From NCBI RefSeq assembly GCF_002250625.1, contig NZ_NMVQ01000002.1:62001-126000 (forward strand): a stretch of DNA of 64,000 bases, written 5' to 3'. This document shows, piece after piece, positions 9,236-19,313 of this stretch. Source of the stretch: Enemella dayhoffiae. GTDB taxonomy: Bacteria > Actinomycetota > Actinomycetes > Propionibacteriales > Propionibacteriaceae. The notes beneath the pieces were generated by a model. The model saw only the letters and a program-made list of their open reading frames with translations. It did not search any database and was not told the origin of the DNA. How positions within the stretch are numbered: position 1 is the stretch's first letter; each line of letters starts with the position of its first letter. The translations under genes were made by a program, and so were the position numbers.

Positions 9236-10302
9236 AGACGATCCTGCTGGCGGCCACCGCCGCCATGGTCTTCACCCTGCTCGGCACACGGGTGGCGATC
9301 GGCATCCTGGTCAAGCACGGCTACGGCCAGTTCATCCGCGACGACGGTCCGACCGGGCACCACACCAAACGCGGTACGCCCACCATGGGCGGGATCGTGA
9401 TCATCATCGCCGTGGTGGCGGCGTACATCCTGGCCCATCTGATCACCTGGCGTGCCCCGTCGATGTCGGCGATCCTGGTCCTCTACCTCTTCGTCGGGAC
9501 CGGGCTGGTCGGCTTCCTCGACGACTGGACCAAGATCTCCAAACAGCGATCGTTGGGGCTGAACGCCAAGGCGAAGCTGATCGGGCAGGCCGTGGTCGCG
9601 GGCTCCTTCGGGTTGCTCGCCTTCCAGTTCCCCAACGAGCGCGGCGTCACCCCGGCCAGCCCGGCCATCTCCTTCCTGCGCGACATCCCGATGCTCACCC
9701 TGGCGCTGCCGCTGGCGGTGATCTGGATCATGCTGCTGATCGCCGGCGCCTCCAACGCGGTGAACCTGACCGATGGGCTCGACGGCCTGGCCACCGGGGC
9801 GTCCACGATGGTCTTCGGGGCGTACACCCTGGTCAACATCTGGCAGTACAACCAGTACTGCGGTTCGCTGTCGACGGTGAACGCCCGCTGCTATGAGGTC
9901 CGCGACCCGCACGACCTGGCCGTGGTGGCCGTCGCCCTGGCCGCGGCCTGCTTCGGTTTCCTGTGGTGGAACGCCAAGCCGGCCAAGATCTTCATGGGCG
10001 ACTCCGGGTCGCTGTCGTTGGGTGGTGCGCTGGCCGGGCTGGCGATCATGACCCGCACCGAGCTGCTGCTGGCGATCCTGTGCGGGCTGTTCGTCATCAT
10101 CACCCTGTCCGTGATCCTGCAGGTCGGCTATTTCAAGGCGACCAAGGGCAAGCGGCTGTTCAAGATGGCGCCGCTGCAGCACCACTTCGAACTGATGGGC
10201 TGGGGTGAGTCGACGATCGTGGTCCGGTTCTGGATCGTCTGCGGCATCTTCGTCACCCTCGGCCTGGGCATCTTCTACACCGAGTGGGTGGCCGGGCTGT
10301 GA
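9232..10302 (+). CDS. mraY: Phospho-MurNAc-pentapeptide transferase MraY
   Basis: A polytopic membrane enzyme of about 356 residues that transfers phospho-MurNAc-pentapeptide to undecaprenyl phosphate, forming lipid I. Motifs seen are [20 protein letters not shown] with its catalytic-region aspartates, [15 protein letters not shown], and [11 protein letters not shown] prefer the GTG at 9232, which overlaps the murF stop as GTGA and sits about 5 nt after GGGAGAG. An in-frame GTG at 9226 lies inside that ribosome site. The stop overlaps the murD start. Confidence 0.95.
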   Translation: MKTILLAATAAMVFTLLGTRVAIGILVKHGYGQFIRDDGPTGHHTKRGTPTMGGIVIIIAVVAAYILAHLITWRAPSMSAILVLYLFVGTGLVGFLDDWTKISKQRSLGLNAKAKLIGQAVVAGSFGLLAFQFPNERGVTPASPAISFLRDIPMLTLALPLAVIWIMLLIAGASNAVNLTDGLDGLATGASTMVFGAYTLVNIWQYNQYCGSLSTVNARCYEVRDPHDLAVVAVALAAACFGFLWWNAKPAKIFMGDSGSLSLGGALAGLAIMTRTELLLAILCGLFVIITLSVILQVGYFKATKGKRLFKMAPLQHHFELMGWGESTIVVRFWIVCGIFVTLGLGIFYTEWVAGL

Positions 10303-11777
10303 GCGCGGCCCGACCCACCCTGTTCGGCGACGCGGTGAGCGGCCGCGCGGTGCTGGTGGTCGGCCTCGGCCGCTCCGGGATGGCCGCGGCCGACGGGCTG
10401 CTGGAGTGCGACGCGCGCGTGGTCGTGGTCGACGACGCCGACACCGAGGCCAACCGGGAGAAGGCGCAGATCCTGCGCACCCTGGGGGCGGAGGTACGCC
10501 TGGGGCCCGGCTCCACCGCCGAGCTGCCGGCCGGCACCGAGCTGGTGATCACCTCACCGGGCCTGCGGCCGGCCACCCCGATCCTGGCCGCGGCGGCCGC
10601 GGCCGGGGTGCCGATCTGGTCGGAGGTCGAGTTGGCCTGGCAGCTGTCCGCCGCGCCCCTGCCGGCGCCCGAGCGTACGCCCTGGCTGGGCGTCACTGGG
10701 ACCAACGGCAAGACCACCACGGTGCAGATGCTCGCCTCGATGCTGACCGCCGCCGGCAACCGCGTCGCCCTGGTCGGCAACGTCGGCCGCCCGGTGATGG
10801 AGGCGGTGCTGGACACCGACACCCGCTACGACGTCTATGTCGTCGAGCTGTCCAGCTTCCAGCTGCACTCCAGCCACAGCCTGCAGCTGCACTCGGCGGC
10901 GGTGCTCAACCTGGCCCCCGACCACCTCGAGTGGCACGCCTCGCTGGAGGAGTACGCCCGCGACAAGGCCTCCATCTTCGAGCGGGTCACCCACTCCTGC
11001 GTCTACAACGTGCAGGATCCGGCGACCGAGCAGATGGTGGAGCAGGCCGACGTGACCGAGGGGGCACGGGCGATCGGGTTCACCCTCGGCGCGCCCGGGA
11101 TGTCCATGCTCGGCGTGGTCGACGACCTGCTGGTGGACCGGGCGTTCATCGAGCAGCGCAAGACCTCCGCCCTGGAGCTGGCCCGCCTCGACGACGTCCA
11201 GCCGAACGCCCCGCACAACATCGCCAACGCCCTGGCCGCCGCCGCGCTGGCCCGCAGCTACGGCGTACCCGCGACCGCGGTCCGCGACGGACTCAACTCC
11301 CTGCGCCTGGACGGGCACCGGATCGAGACCGTCGCCACCGCCGACGGGGTGACCTGGGTCGATGACTCCAAGGCCACCAACCCGCACGCGGCCGCCACCT
11401 CGATGCAGGCGTTCGACCCGATCGTCTGGATCGCCGGCGGCCAGGCCAAGGGCACCTCCTTCGACGAGCTGGTGCCCGCGGTGGCCGAGCGGTTGCGCGG
11501 CGCGGTGCTGCTCGGGGTCGACCGTGAGCAGATCCGCGAGGCGTTGCACCGACACGCCCCCGATGTCCCGGTGATCGTGGTCGACAACGCCGAGACTGAG
11601 GCAATGGTGGAGGCGGTCGCCGCAGCCGCGGAGCTGGCCCGGCCGGGGGACACGGTGCTGCTGGCGCCGGGGTGCGCCAGCCTGGACATGTTCAGCTCCT
11701 ACGGGGCCCGGGGTGACGCCTTCGCCGACGCGGTGCGGCAGCGGCTCGACGCGGCCGCCGCAGACGGGAACGAATAG
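10299..11777 (+). CDS. murD: UDP-MurNAc-L-alanine:D-glutamate ligase MurD
   Basis: A Mur ligase of about 492 residues that adds D-glutamate to UDP-MurNAc-L-Ala. The N-terminal Rossmann-like domain has [14 protein letters not shown], the ATPase domain [15 protein letters not shown], and the C-terminal domain [12 protein letters not shown], which is typical of MurD. The GTG at 10299 overlaps the mraY stop as GTGA and is preferred over a GTG at 10284. The gene is followed after 15 nt by ftsW. Confidence 0.95.
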   Translation: MSAARPTLFGDAVSGRAVLVVGLGRSGMAAADGLLECDARVVVVDDADTEANREKAQILRTLGAEVRLGPGSTAELPAGTELVITSPGLRPATPILAAAAAAGVPIWSEVELAWQLSAAPLPAPERTPWLGVTGTNGKTTTVQMLASMLTAAGNRVALVGNVGRPVMEAVLDTDTRYDVYVVELSSFQLHSSHSLQLHSAAVLNLAPDHLEWHASLEEYARDKASIFERVTHSCVYNVQDPATEQMVEQADVTEGARAIGFTLGAPGMSMLGVVDDLLVDRAFIEQRKTSALELARLDDVQPNAPHNIANALAAAALARSYGVPATAVRDGLNSLRLDGHRIETVATADGVTWVDDSKATNPHAAATSMQAFDPIVWIAGGQAKGTSFDELVPAVAERLRGAVLLGVDREQIREALHRHAPDVPVIVVDNAETEAMVEAVAAAAELARPGDTVLLAPGCASLDMFSSYGARGDAFADAVRQRLDAAAADGNE

Positions 11778-11792
11778 CACTAGGAGGTGCAG

Positions 11793-13097
11793 GTGGCGGT
11801 CCTTCCTTCCCCGGGATCCCAAGCCTGGCGACGCGGGCGCAGTGCCCGAGGAAGCGCCGTCGACCCCGGACGCGGTGTCGGTTCGGCGTCCAACTCCTTC
11901 GGGGACATGATCCGTTCGCTGTTGAACACCCCGCTGGCCAGCTTCTATCTCGTCCTCGTCTCGGCCGGTCTGCTGATCGCGCTGGGGATGATGATGGTGC
12001 TGTCGGCCTCCAGCGTGTACGCCTATGTGAACACCGACGACTCCTACTATTTCGTCAAGCGGCAGATGATGTTCTGCGGGCTCGGCCTGGTCTTCGCGGT
12101 CGTCCTGGCGCGCAGCAGCGTACGCCGGTTGCGGTCGTTGTCCTGGGTCGGGCTGTTCCTGGCGGTCGGGCTGCTGGTGCTCACCTATCTGCCCGGCCTG
12201 CACGCCAACGTCAACGGCAACCAGAACTGGCTGAGCATCGGCGGACAGCGCATCGGCCAGCCCTCGGAGTTCGCCAAGATCGCGATGATCCTGTGGGGGG
12301 CCGACATCCTGGCCCGCAAGGAACGCCTGCTCGATCAGCCCAAGCACCTGCTGGTGCCGTTCCTGCCGGTGTCGCTGCTGCTGATCCTGCTGGTCGTCTT
12401 CCAGGGCGACATGGGCACCGCGATGATCATGATCGGCATCCTGGCCGGGATCCTGTGGGCGGTCGGTACGCCGCTGCGGATCCTGGTCGCCATGGCCGGG
12501 CTGGCGGCGGCGGCGACCGCGGTGATGACGATCAGCCGGCCGTCGCGGCTGCGGCGGCTGATGGCCTTCCTGAACCCCACCCACGACGTCCAGGGCACCA
12601 ACATGCAGGCCACCGTCGGCGTCTTCGCGCTGGCCACCGGCGGCTGGTGGGGGGTCGGGTTGGGCGCCTCCCGGCAGAAGTGGGGCTCGCTGCCGGAGGC
12701 GCACACCGACTACATCTTCGCGGTGATCGGTGAGGAGCTCGGGCTGTTCGGGGCGTTGGCGGTGCTGGCGCTGCTGCTGGTGCTCGGCTATGCCGGCATC
12801 CGGATCGCGCTGCGCAGTGACGAGCTGTTCACCCGGCTGCTCGCCACCGGGATCACCACCTGGTTCATGTTCCAGTCACTGGTCAACCTGGCCGTGGTGC
12901 TGCGCATGCTGCCGGTGCTCGGCGTACCGCTGCCGATGCTGTCCTATGGCGGGTCGGCGCTGACCGCGAACATCATGGCGCTCGGCCTGCTGATCGCCTG
13001 CGCCCGCAACGAACCGCAGGCCCGTGAGCTGTTGGCCACCCGGAGGCGACGTCCGCAGCCCCGGATGACTACGGTGGTCGGTAGCCGGCGGGGCTGA
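11793..13097 (+). CDS. ftsW: Septal peptidoglycan polymerase FtsW (SEDS family)
   Basis: A SEDS glycosyltransferase of about 434 residues with some ten transmembrane helices. It polymerises lipid II at the septum in complex with FtsI. Conserved segments include QNWLSIGGQRIGQPSEFAKI, which carries the conserved region near the catalytic aspartate loop, and EAHTDYIFAVIGEELGL. The GTG at 11793 lies 5 nt after a perfect AGGAGG; an in-frame GTG at 11787 overlaps that site and is less likely. A basic, disordered cytoplasmic N-terminus of about 45 residues precedes helix 1. Confidence 0.94.
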   Translation: MAVLPSPGSQAWRRGRSARGSAVDPGRGVGSASNSFGDMIRSLLNTPLASFYLVLVSAGLLIALGMMMVLSASSVYAYVNTDDSYYFVKRQMMFCGLGLVFAVVLARSSVRRLRSLSWVGLFLAVGLLVLTYLPGLHANVNGNQNWLSIGGQRIGQPSEFAKIAMILWGADILARKERLLDQPKHLLVPFLPVSLLLILLVVFQGDMGTAMIMIGILAGILWAVGTPLRILVAMAGLAAAATAVMTISRPSRLRRLMAFLNPTHDVQGTNMQATVGVFALATGGWWGVGLGASRQKWGSLPEAHTDYIFAVIGEELGLFGALAVLALLLVLGYAGIRIALRSDELFTRLLATGITTWFMFQSLVNLAVVLRMLPVLGVPLPMLSYGGSALTANIMALGLLIACARNEPQARELLATRRRRPQPRMTTVVGSRRG

Positions 13098-13140
13098 CCC
13101 GCCCGCAGTCCACACAGCACCGAGCAGAAGGTAGGACCAG

Positions 13141-14241
13141 ATGGTCAACGTCGTCCTTGCCGGCGGTGGTACCGCCGGGCACACGTCCCCGCTGATCGCG
13201 ACCGCGGAGGCCTTGGCGGGTCTCGACCCCGACGGTCAGCGTTCCGCGATCGGTACGCCGAAGGGCCTGGAGGCGCGCGTGATCCCGGCCGCGGGGCTGG
13301 ACCTGGACATGATCTCGCCCGTCCCGCTGCCCCGGAAGCCGTCGGTCGACCTGTTGCTGGTCGGCCCGCGGATGGCCAAGGCGGTCGGCGAGGCCAAGCG
13401 GGTGCTGCAGCGCCGCCGGGCCGACGTGCTGGTCGGCTTCGGCGGTTATGTGTCGACCCCGGCCTATCTGGCCGCCAAGCAGCTCAAGGTGCCGATCGTG
13501 GTGCACGAGCAGAACTCGGTGGCCGGGCTGGCCAACAAGGTGGCCGCCCGGTTGACCGACGAGCTCTACACCGCCTATCCGGAGACCGGGCTCAAGGGCG
13601 CCTCGTTCATCGGGCTGCCGTTGCGCCGTGAGATCACCGGCCTCGATCGGGCGGCCGAGCACGAGGAGGCGTGCCGGCGTTTCGACCTCGATCCGCAGCG
13701 TCCGGTGCTGCTGGTCAGCGGGGGATCGCAGGGCGCGAAGTCGATCAACGACGCCGTCCGCGAGGCCTTCGGTCGGCTGCTCGAGCAGCGGATCCAGGTG
13801 CTGCACGTGCTGGGCCGCAAGAACTTCAGCGAGGAGATGATGTCGGTCACCGACGAGGAGACCGGCACCGTCTATCGCCCGATCGCCTATGTCGAGAAGA
13901 TGGAGCAGGCGTACGCCGCGGCCGACCTGATGCTGGGCCGCGCCGGCGCCGGCACCGTCGCCGAGGTGGCCGTGGTCGGCCTGCCCAGCATCCTGGTCCC
14001 GCTGCCGCACGGCAACGGGGAGCAGGCCCGCAACGCCGAGACCCTGGTCGAGGCCGGCGGCGCGCGGCTGCTGGCCGACTCGGGGCTGAGCGCGACCTGG
14101 CTGACCGCCGAGGTGCCGCGCCTGATCAACGACACCGAGGAGCTGGAGCGGATGTCGCGCGCCGGTCGTGACCTGATGCCGGCCAACGCCGCCGATGTGC
14201 TGGCCAGCCGAATCCTGGCCGTCGCCGGCAGCAGAAAGTGA
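13141..14241 (+). CDS. murG: Lipid II synthase MurG
   Basis: A 366-residue GT-B glycosyltransferase that adds GlcNAc to lipid I on the inner face of the membrane. It shows the glycine-rich loop VLAGGGTAGHTSPLIATA, the family motif VHEQNSVAGLANK, the second loop VSGGSQGAKSIND, and the UDP-GlcNAc site AAADLMLGRAGAGTVAE. The ATG at 13141 follows an AGAAGGTAGGA ribosome site. A 43-nt gap separates it from ftsW. Confidence 0.95.
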   Translation: MVNVVLAGGGTAGHTSPLIATAEALAGLDPDGQRSAIGTPKGLEARVIPAAGLDLDMISPVPLPRKPSVDLLLVGPRMAKAVGEAKRVLQRRRADVLVGFGGYVSTPAYLAAKQLKVPIVVHEQNSVAGLANKVAARLTDELYTAYPETGLKGASFIGLPLRREITGLDRAAEHEEACRRFDLDPQRPVLLVSGGSQGAKSINDAVREAFGRLLEQRIQVLHVLGRKNFSEEMMSVTDEETGTVYRPIAYVEKMEQAYAAADLMLGRAGAGTVAEVAVVGLPSILVPLPHGNGEQARNAETLVEAGGARLLADSGLSATWLTAEVPRLINDTEELERMSRAGRDLMPANAADVLASRILAVAGSRK

Positions 14242-14251
14242 GTAGCTGCAG

Positions 14252-15652
14252 TTGAGCAGTGTCTTCGGCGCCCTCGTCCCGCCGGTCGAACTGGAACCCG
14301 TCGACCGGCTGGGACCGGTGCACTTCATCGCCATCGGCGGCGCCGGGATGAGCGGGATCGCCAGCCTGTACGCCGAGCTGGGCGTACCGGTGTCCGGATC
14401 CGACCAGGCCGCCTCGCCGCAGCTGGACCAGCTGCGGGGCCAGGGGGCTCGGGTGTTCGTCGGGCATGCGGCCGAACAGCTCGGCGATGCCGAGACCGTG
14501 GTGGTGTCCTCGGCGATCACGGCCGACAACCCCGAACTGCTCGCCGCCCGGGAGCGCGGGCTGCGGATCTGGCACCGGTCGGCCGCGCTGGCGGCGTTGC
14601 TGCTCGGCCGGCCGGGGATCGCCGTCGGCGGTACCCACGGCAAGACCACCACCTCGGCGATGGTCGCGCACATCCTCACCGAGTGCGGTCGCCAGCCCGG
14701 ATTCGTGGTCGGCGCCCCGCTGGCCTCCGGTCGCTCCTCGGCGATCGGCGCCGCCACGGCGCCGTTCGTGGTGGAGGCCGATGAGTCCGACGGTTCCTTC
14801 CTGCAGTACCCGGCGGCGGTGTCGGTGATCACCAACATCGAGGCCGACCACCTGGACAACTGGGGGAGCGTGGAGGCCTATCTGGCCGGCTTCCGCGACT
14901 TCGCCGCACGGGCCGACCGGGTCGTCGGCAACCTCGACGACCCGCAGGTGGTGCGGCTGCTGCCCGCCGACGGGCTCGGCTTCGGGCTGGCCGAACAGGC
15001 GGCGCTGCGGATCGAGCGGGTGGAGCTGGCCGGCTTCGGTTCCCGGGCGCTGCTGTCCGGCGTACCCCTGGAGCTGCGGGTGCCCGGTGCGCACAACGTC
15101 GCCAACGCCGCGGCGGCGGTGCTGGCCGCGCACTGCGTCGGGGTCGACCTTGACGCCGCCTGCGCCGCGCTGGCCGGCTTCCGCGGCACCCACCGCCGGT
15201 TCATGGCGGTCGGCGAGGCGGCGGGCGTACGCGTCTTCGACGACTATGCGCACCACCCGACCGAGTTGCGTGCCACGCTGGCCGCGGCCCGGGCCGGGCT
15301 GGCCGGCACCGACGGCCGGCTGATCGCCTGCTTCCAGCCGCACCTGTTCTCCCGGACCCGCGACTTCGCCGCCGAGTTCGGCACCGCGCTGGCCGCCGCC
15401 GACGAGGTGGTGCTGATGGAGGTCTATCCCGCCCGCGAGCGGGCGGCGGACTTCCTTGGGGTGAACAGCGCCCTGCTCGCCGAGCACTGTGCGGCGGCGG
15501 GCGGTTCGGTGCGCCTGGTCAGCGACCGGGCCGCGGTGCCGGGGGCCGTGGCCGAGCTGGCCCGGGCCTCGGACGTGGTGCTCACCCTGGGCGCCGGTGA
15601 CGTCACCCGGATCGCGCCGGAGGTGGTGGCCGCCCTTGAGCAGCGTCGGTGA
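14252..15652 (+). CDS. murC: UDP-MurNAc:L-alanine ligase MurC
   Basis: A 466-residue Mur ligase that adds L-alanine to UDP-MurNAc, the first step of stem peptide synthesis. It has the nucleotide fold motif VHFIAIGGAGMSGIASLYAE, the ATP loop AVGGTHGKTTTSAMVAH, and VFDDYAHHPTELRATL in the C-terminal domain. The start is a TTG at 14252, 10 nt after murG. It encodes the dipeptide context Ser-Ser-Val that recurs at the TTG start of ftsQ. Confidence 0.94.
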   Translation: MSSVFGALVPPVELEPVDRLGPVHFIAIGGAGMSGIASLYAELGVPVSGSDQAASPQLDQLRGQGARVFVGHAAEQLGDAETVVVSSAITADNPELLAARERGLRIWHRSAALAALLLGRPGIAVGGTHGKTTTSAMVAHILTECGRQPGFVVGAPLASGRSSAIGAATAPFVVEADESDGSFLQYPAAVSVITNIEADHLDNWGSVEAYLAGFRDFAARADRVVGNLDDPQVVRLLPADGLGFGLAEQAALRIERVELAGFGSRALLSGVPLELRVPGAHNVANAAAAVLAAHCVGVDLDAACAALAGFRGTHRRFMAVGEAAGVRVFDDYAHHPTELRATLAAARAGLAGTDGRLIACFQPHLFSRTRDFAAEFGTALAAADEVVLMEVYPARERAADFLGVNSALLAEHCAAAGGSVRLVSDRAAVPGAVAELARASDVVLTLGAGDVTRIAPEVVAALEQRR

Positions 15653-16355
15653 TCTCTCCAGGCTGCGCAAGGGGCGGGCACGGGCCACACGGCGGCGCCG
15701 ACTGCGGCTGATCGCGATCGTCGCGGCCGTCGTGCTCGTGCTGGGCGCAACCGGCTGGCTGGTCTGGTTGTCACCGGTGCTGGCGCTGAAGCAGGTGTCG
15801 GTGACCGGCGCCTCGCTGCTCACCACCGACGAGGTGGCCCGGCAGGCCGCCGCCCCGATCGGGCGACCGCTGGTCCGGGTGGCCGAACAGCCGATCGCCG
15901 ACCGGGTGGCCCAACTGCCGCAGGTGGAGTCGGTGCACGTGCAGCGCAGGTGGCCCAACGGGTTGGCGATCGAGGTGACCGAGCGTCGACCGGCGTACGC
16001 CATCGCGCGCGAGGGGCGCTGGCTGCTGGTGGACGGCTCCGGCACCGGTTTCGTCAGCCTGGCCGAACGCCCGGAGAAGCTGATCGAGGTGCGGACCCCG
16101 ATCAGCAACCCCGCAGACCTCGCCCTGCTCGCCAGGGTGACCGGGAGCCTGCCCGAGGACATCCAGGACCAGCTCGTCCACGTGGAGGCGCCCCGCCCCG
16201 ACGCGATCAAGCTGGTGCTGCGCGAGGAGCGGGAGATCTTCTTCGGCTCGGGCGCCGACGCCGAGTTGAAGACCCAGGTGGCGGGAGCGCTGCTGCGGGC
16301 CACCAAGGCGAAGTGGATCGACGTGAGCGCCCCCGGCCATCCGGCCACCCGGTGA
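15636..16355 (+). CDS. ftsQ: Cell division protein FtsQ
   Basis: A 239-residue bitopic membrane protein of the divisome core (FtsQ-DivIC-FtsL). A strongly basic N-terminus (RLRKGRARATRRRRLR) precedes one transmembrane helix at about residues 24-46. A POTRA domain then begins at VLALKQVSVTGASLLTTDEV, followed by the FtsQ beta domain. The TTG at 15636 lies inside the last codons of murC, with GGAGGTGG about 10 nt upstream in murC. Longer frames start well inside murC and are not conserved. Confidence 0.92.
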   Translation: MSSVGDLSRLRKGRARATRRRRLRLIAIVAAVVLVLGATGWLVWLSPVLALKQVSVTGASLLTTDEVARQAAAPIGRPLVRVAEQPIADRVAQLPQVESVHVQRRWPNGLAIEVTERRPAYAIAREGRWLLVDGSGTGFVSLAERPEKLIEVRTPISNPADLALLARVTGSLPEDIQDQLVHVEAPRPDAIKLVLREEREIFFGSGADAELKTQVAGALLRATKAKWIDVSAPGHPATR

Positions 16356-16543
16356 GCCACCACAACCCTGAGGGTCAAGTACAACTTGAGACCAACACGC
16401 CCCCGGAGGCCCATTTGTTGCCTCCGGTCTCAGCGGTCTCATAGCCTGTGCCGAAGCCGGATCGAGCCGTGGCTTCCCCGCGCGCGGGTCAAGCAGACCT
16501 GGCCGACATCATTGTCCGAACGCAGGAAAGAGGCGGAACCTCC
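16356..16543 (+). promoter_or_regulatory. ftsQ-ftsZ spacer with a 15-bp palindrome and a hairpin
   Basis: This 188-bp gap is unusually long for the cluster. It contains TCAAGT-ACA-ACTTGA (16375-16389), a perfect palindrome with a 3-bp centre, and shortly after it a hairpin CCGGAGGC/GCCTCCGG (16403-16410 and 16420-16427, 9-nt loop) with no U-tract. In other actinobacteria ftsZ has its own regulated promoters in this position. The palindrome may be an operator and the hairpin an attenuator; both roles are inferred. Confidence 0.5.
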
Positions 16544-17863
16544 GTGGTCAATCCATCCCAGAACTACCTCGCCGTCATCAAGGTCGTTGGTGTCGGCGGC
16601 GGCGGCGTCAACGCCGTCAACCGGATGATCGAGGCCGGCCTGCGCGGGGTCGAGTTCATTGCCGTGAACACCGACGCCCAGGCGCTGCTGATGTCGGACG
16701 CCGACGTCAAGCTCGACATCGGCCGGGAACTGACCCGCGGCCTCGGCGCCGGCGCCGACCCGGACAAGGGACGCCAGGCCGCCGAGGACCACTCCGAGGA
16801 GATCGAGGAGGTCCTCAAGGGGGCCGACATGGTTTTCGTCACCGCCGGTGAGGGTGGTGGCACCGGAACCGGTGGCGCCCCCGTGGTGGCCCGGATCGCA
16901 CGCTCCCTCGGTGCGCTGACGATCGGTGTGGTGACCCGCCCCTTCGGCTTCGAGGGCAAGCGCCGCTCCACCCAGGCAGAGACCGGCATCGGCCAGCTCC
17001 GCGAGGAGGTGGACACGCTGATCGTCATCCCGAACGACAAGCTGCTGCAGATGACCGATCATCAGGTCGCCATCCTGGACGCGTTCAAGCAGGCCGACCA
17101 GGTGCTGATGCAGGGTGTCTCCGGTATCACCGACCTGATCACCACCCCCGGCCTGATCAACCTCGACTTCGCCGACGTGAAGTCGGTGATGTCCAACGCG
17201 GGTTCCGCGCTGATGGGCATCGGTTCGGCGCGCGGTGAGGACCGCGCCCGCGCCGCCGCCGAGATGGCCGTCTCCAGCCCGCTGCTGGAGGCCTCCATCG
17301 ACGGCGCCCAGGGCGTGCTGCTGTCGATCGCCGGTGGTTCGGACATGGGCCTGTTCGAGGTGTCCTCGGCGGCCAACCTGATCCAGGCGGCGGCCCACGA
17401 CGACGCCAACATCATCTTCGGCACCGTGATCGACGACGCACTGGGCGATGAGGTGCGGGTCACCGTGATCGCCGCCGGGTTCGCCGGCGGTGAGCCGCCG
17501 CGCCGCCAGCCCGGGGTGTCCCGGCAGACCGACCGCGACCGCGGTCTCGGCCAGGCGCAGCAGGAGCGTCCCGCCAGCACCCAGGCCTCCCAGTCCCCGT
17601 TCGGGGTGGGGGACCGCGGCCAGGGACAGACCCGCAGCGGCCAGGGCCAGCAGCAGCCCCAGCAGGGTCAGCAGTCCCAGCAGGGTCAGCAGTCCCAGCA
17701 GGGTCAGCAGTCCCAGCAGCCGAGCCTCTCCCAGCCAGAGCCGGCCCAGCCGACTCCCGGGCACCCGCAGGGCGGTTCCCAGCGGACCACCCCCGCCGGG
17801 CCGCTGTCCGGCCAGCCCAGTGGCGGCGACGACGAGCTGGACGTTCCGGACTTCCTGAAGTAG
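16544..17863 (+). CDS. ftsZ: Cell division GTPase FtsZ
   Basis: A 439-residue tubulin-like GTPase forming the Z ring. The GTG at 16544 yields [21 protein letters not shown], the actinobacterial N-terminus. An AGGAAAGAGG ribosome-like stretch lies at 16523-16532, about 11 nt upstream. The tubulin signature is present as [12 protein letters not shown], and the T7 loop region as [11 protein letters not shown]. After the globular core (about residue 315) comes a low-complexity Gln/Ser/Gly/Pro linker containing three QQGQQS repeats, and then the conserved C-terminal peptide [11 protein letters not shown] that binds partners such as SepF. Confidence 0.97.
   Translation: MVNPSQNYLAVIKVVGVGGGGVNAVNRMIEAGLRGVEFIAVNTDAQALLMSDADVKLDIGRELTRGLGAGADPDKGRQAAEDHSEEIEEVLKGADMVFVTAGEGGGTGTGGAPVVARIARSLGALTIGVVTRPFGFEGKRRSTQAETGIGQLREEVDTLIVIPNDKLLQMTDHQVAILDAFKQADQVLMQGVSGITDLITTPGLINLDFADVKSVMSNAGSALMGIGSARGEDRARAAAEMAVSSPLLEASIDGAQGVLLSIAGGSDMGLFEVSSAANLIQAAAHDDANIIFGTVIDDALGDEVRVTVIAAGFAGGEPPRRQPGVSRQTDRDRGLGQAQQERPASTQASQSPFGVGDRGQGQTRSGQGQQQPQQGQQSQQGQQSQQGQQSQQPSLSQPEPAQPTPGHPQGGSQRTTPAGPLSGQPSGGDDELDVPDFLK
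17660..17713 (+). repeat. Three perfect 18-bp tandem repeats in the FtsZ linker
   Basis: The unit CAGCAGGGTCAGCAGTCC is repeated three times without change and adds QQGQQS to the FtsZ C-terminal linker each time. Perfect conservation at DNA level points to recent slippage or expansion, so copy number may vary between strains. Confidence 0.85.
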
Positions 17864-17866
17864 CGG

Positions 17867-18679
17867 GTGTTCACCCACCTGCAGCGCGCCGACCCCGCCA
17901 CTGGTGGGGTCGGCGTTGCGTTCACCGACCGGCACGGCGGGGTCTCGGCCGGGACGCTGGGTTCGTTGAACCTCGGGCGTACCGGTGTCGACGACCCGGC
18001 CGCGGTGACCGAGAACTTCGAGCTGGTACGCCGCGAGCTCGGCCTGCGCGCGGTGCTCACCGTCAGCCAGGTGCACGGGACCGCGGTGCACCGGGTGGAC
18101 ACCGCGCAGGTGGCCGGCTGGTCACCGGCCAGTCCGCTGGGGTCGCACGGGGGGCGGGAGCGCCTGCCGGTCGCCGACGCGATGGTCAGCAGCGAGCCCG
18201 GGGTGGCGCTGTGCATCCGGGTCGCCGACTGCCTGCCGGTGCTGTTCGCCGACGCCGCGGCCGGGGTGATCGGGGCCGCCCACGCGGGCCGGGTCGGGCT
18301 GGCCGCCGGCGTACTCCCCGAGACCGTCACCGCGCTCACCGCGCTCGGTGCCAACCGGCTGACCGCCTGGATCGGCCCGCACATCTGCGGTGAGTGCTAT
18401 GAGGTGCCCGCGCAGATGCAGGCCGAGGTCGGGGCCGTGCTGCCCGGTGCCAGCTGCCGCACCGCCTCCGGGACGCCCGGACTGGATCTGGGCGCCGCGG
18501 CCGAGCATCAGCTCCGCGAACTCGGCTGCCGGGTGCACCGCCTCGACCCGTGCACCCGCACCGACGAGTCGCTGCACAGCCACCGCCGCGACCAGGCGTA
18601 CGCCGGACGGCTCGGCGGGCTGATCTGGCTGGCCGACCAGCGGACCGAGCGCGCCGACGAGCGCACCCCGCGGGCCTGA
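17867..18679 (+). CDS. pgeF: Peptidoglycan editing factor PgeF (YfiH/laccase-domain family)
   Basis: A 270-residue YfiH-family protein. The family's zinc/copper-binding residues are visible in SQVHGTAVHRV, RVADCLPVLFAD, GAAHAGRVGLAAG and IGPHICGECYEV. E. coli YfiH removes mis-incorporated residues from UDP-MurNAc peptides, so a proofreading role in precursor synthesis fits this location between ftsZ and sepF. GTG start at 17867, 4 nt after the ftsZ stop. Older annotations call the family polyphenol oxidase or multicopper laccase. Confidence 0.88.
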   Translation: MFTHLQRADPATGGVGVAFTDRHGGVSAGTLGSLNLGRTGVDDPAAVTENFELVRRELGLRAVLTVSQVHGTAVHRVDTAQVAGWSPASPLGSHGGRERLPVADAMVSSEPGVALCIRVADCLPVLFADAAAGVIGAAHAGRVGLAAGVLPETVTALTALGANRLTAWIGPHICGECYEVPAQMQAEVGAVLPGASCRTASGTPGLDLGAAAEHQLRELGCRVHRLDPCTRTDESLHSHRRDQAYAGRLGGLIWLADQRTERADERTPRA

Positions 18680-18783
18680 TCCGGCCCGCGTGTCGGCCGC
18701 GTGGGAGGTGGCCGGCGCGGGTACCCTCGGACGCGTAGGTCCACACCTGGGGAGAGTCCCCGACATTGCGGGAGGGCGAATCG

Positions 18784-19281
18784 ATGGCCGGAAGATTGCG
18801 GGGCGCAGCCGAGTGGCTGGGTCTCACCACGTCCGAGCGTTACGACCGCTCCTACGACTACGATGCGGATGTCGAGTTGACCGAGAACGTGGACCGGGGC
18901 ACGGAGGATTCCGCCAGCGTGCATGACCTTGAGCACCGTCGCAGCCAGACCCGCCCGGCCGCGCCGGAGGCGCGGGAGGCCGCGCCGCGGCCGCGTACCG
19001 CCGACATCTCCCGGATCATCACCGTGCACCCGCGCACCTACAACGAGGCCCGCACCATCGGTGAGCACTTCCGCGACAGCGTCCCGGTGATCATGAACCT
19101 CTCCGAGATGGAGGACGCCGACGCCAAGCGCCTGGTCGACTTCGCCGCGGGACTCATCTTTGGCCTGCGTGGCACCATTGAGCGTGTCACCAGCAAGGTG
19201 TTCCTGCTCTCTCCGCAAAACGTGAACGTGACGGCGGAGGACAAGGAACGCATCGCCGGCGGGTTCTTCAACCAGAGCTGA
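18784..19281 (+). CDS. sepF: Cell division protein SepF
   Basis: A 165-residue SepF. The ATG at 18784 follows GGGAGGG by 8 nt; the shorter N-terminus [20 protein letters not shown] is the amphipathic membrane-binding helix typical of the family. An acidic/disordered linker follows, and the SepF core begins at about residue 79 ([20 protein letters not shown]) and continues through the dimerisation region ([20 protein letters not shown]). SepF anchors FtsZ to the membrane in actinobacteria, which lack FtsA. A -10-like TACCCT at 18722-18727 may give it a separate promoter. Confidence 0.95.
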   Translation: MAGRLRGAAEWLGLTTSERYDRSYDYDADVELTENVDRGTEDSASVHDLEHRRSQTRPAAPEAREAAPRPRTADISRIITVHPRTYNEARTIGEHFRDSVPVIMNLSEMEDADAKRLVDFAAGLIFGLRGTIERVTSKVFLLSPQNVNVTAEDKERIAGGFFNQS

Positions 19282-19313
19282 CCCCCGGCCCCGACGCCAG
19301 GGAGTGCCCCAAG

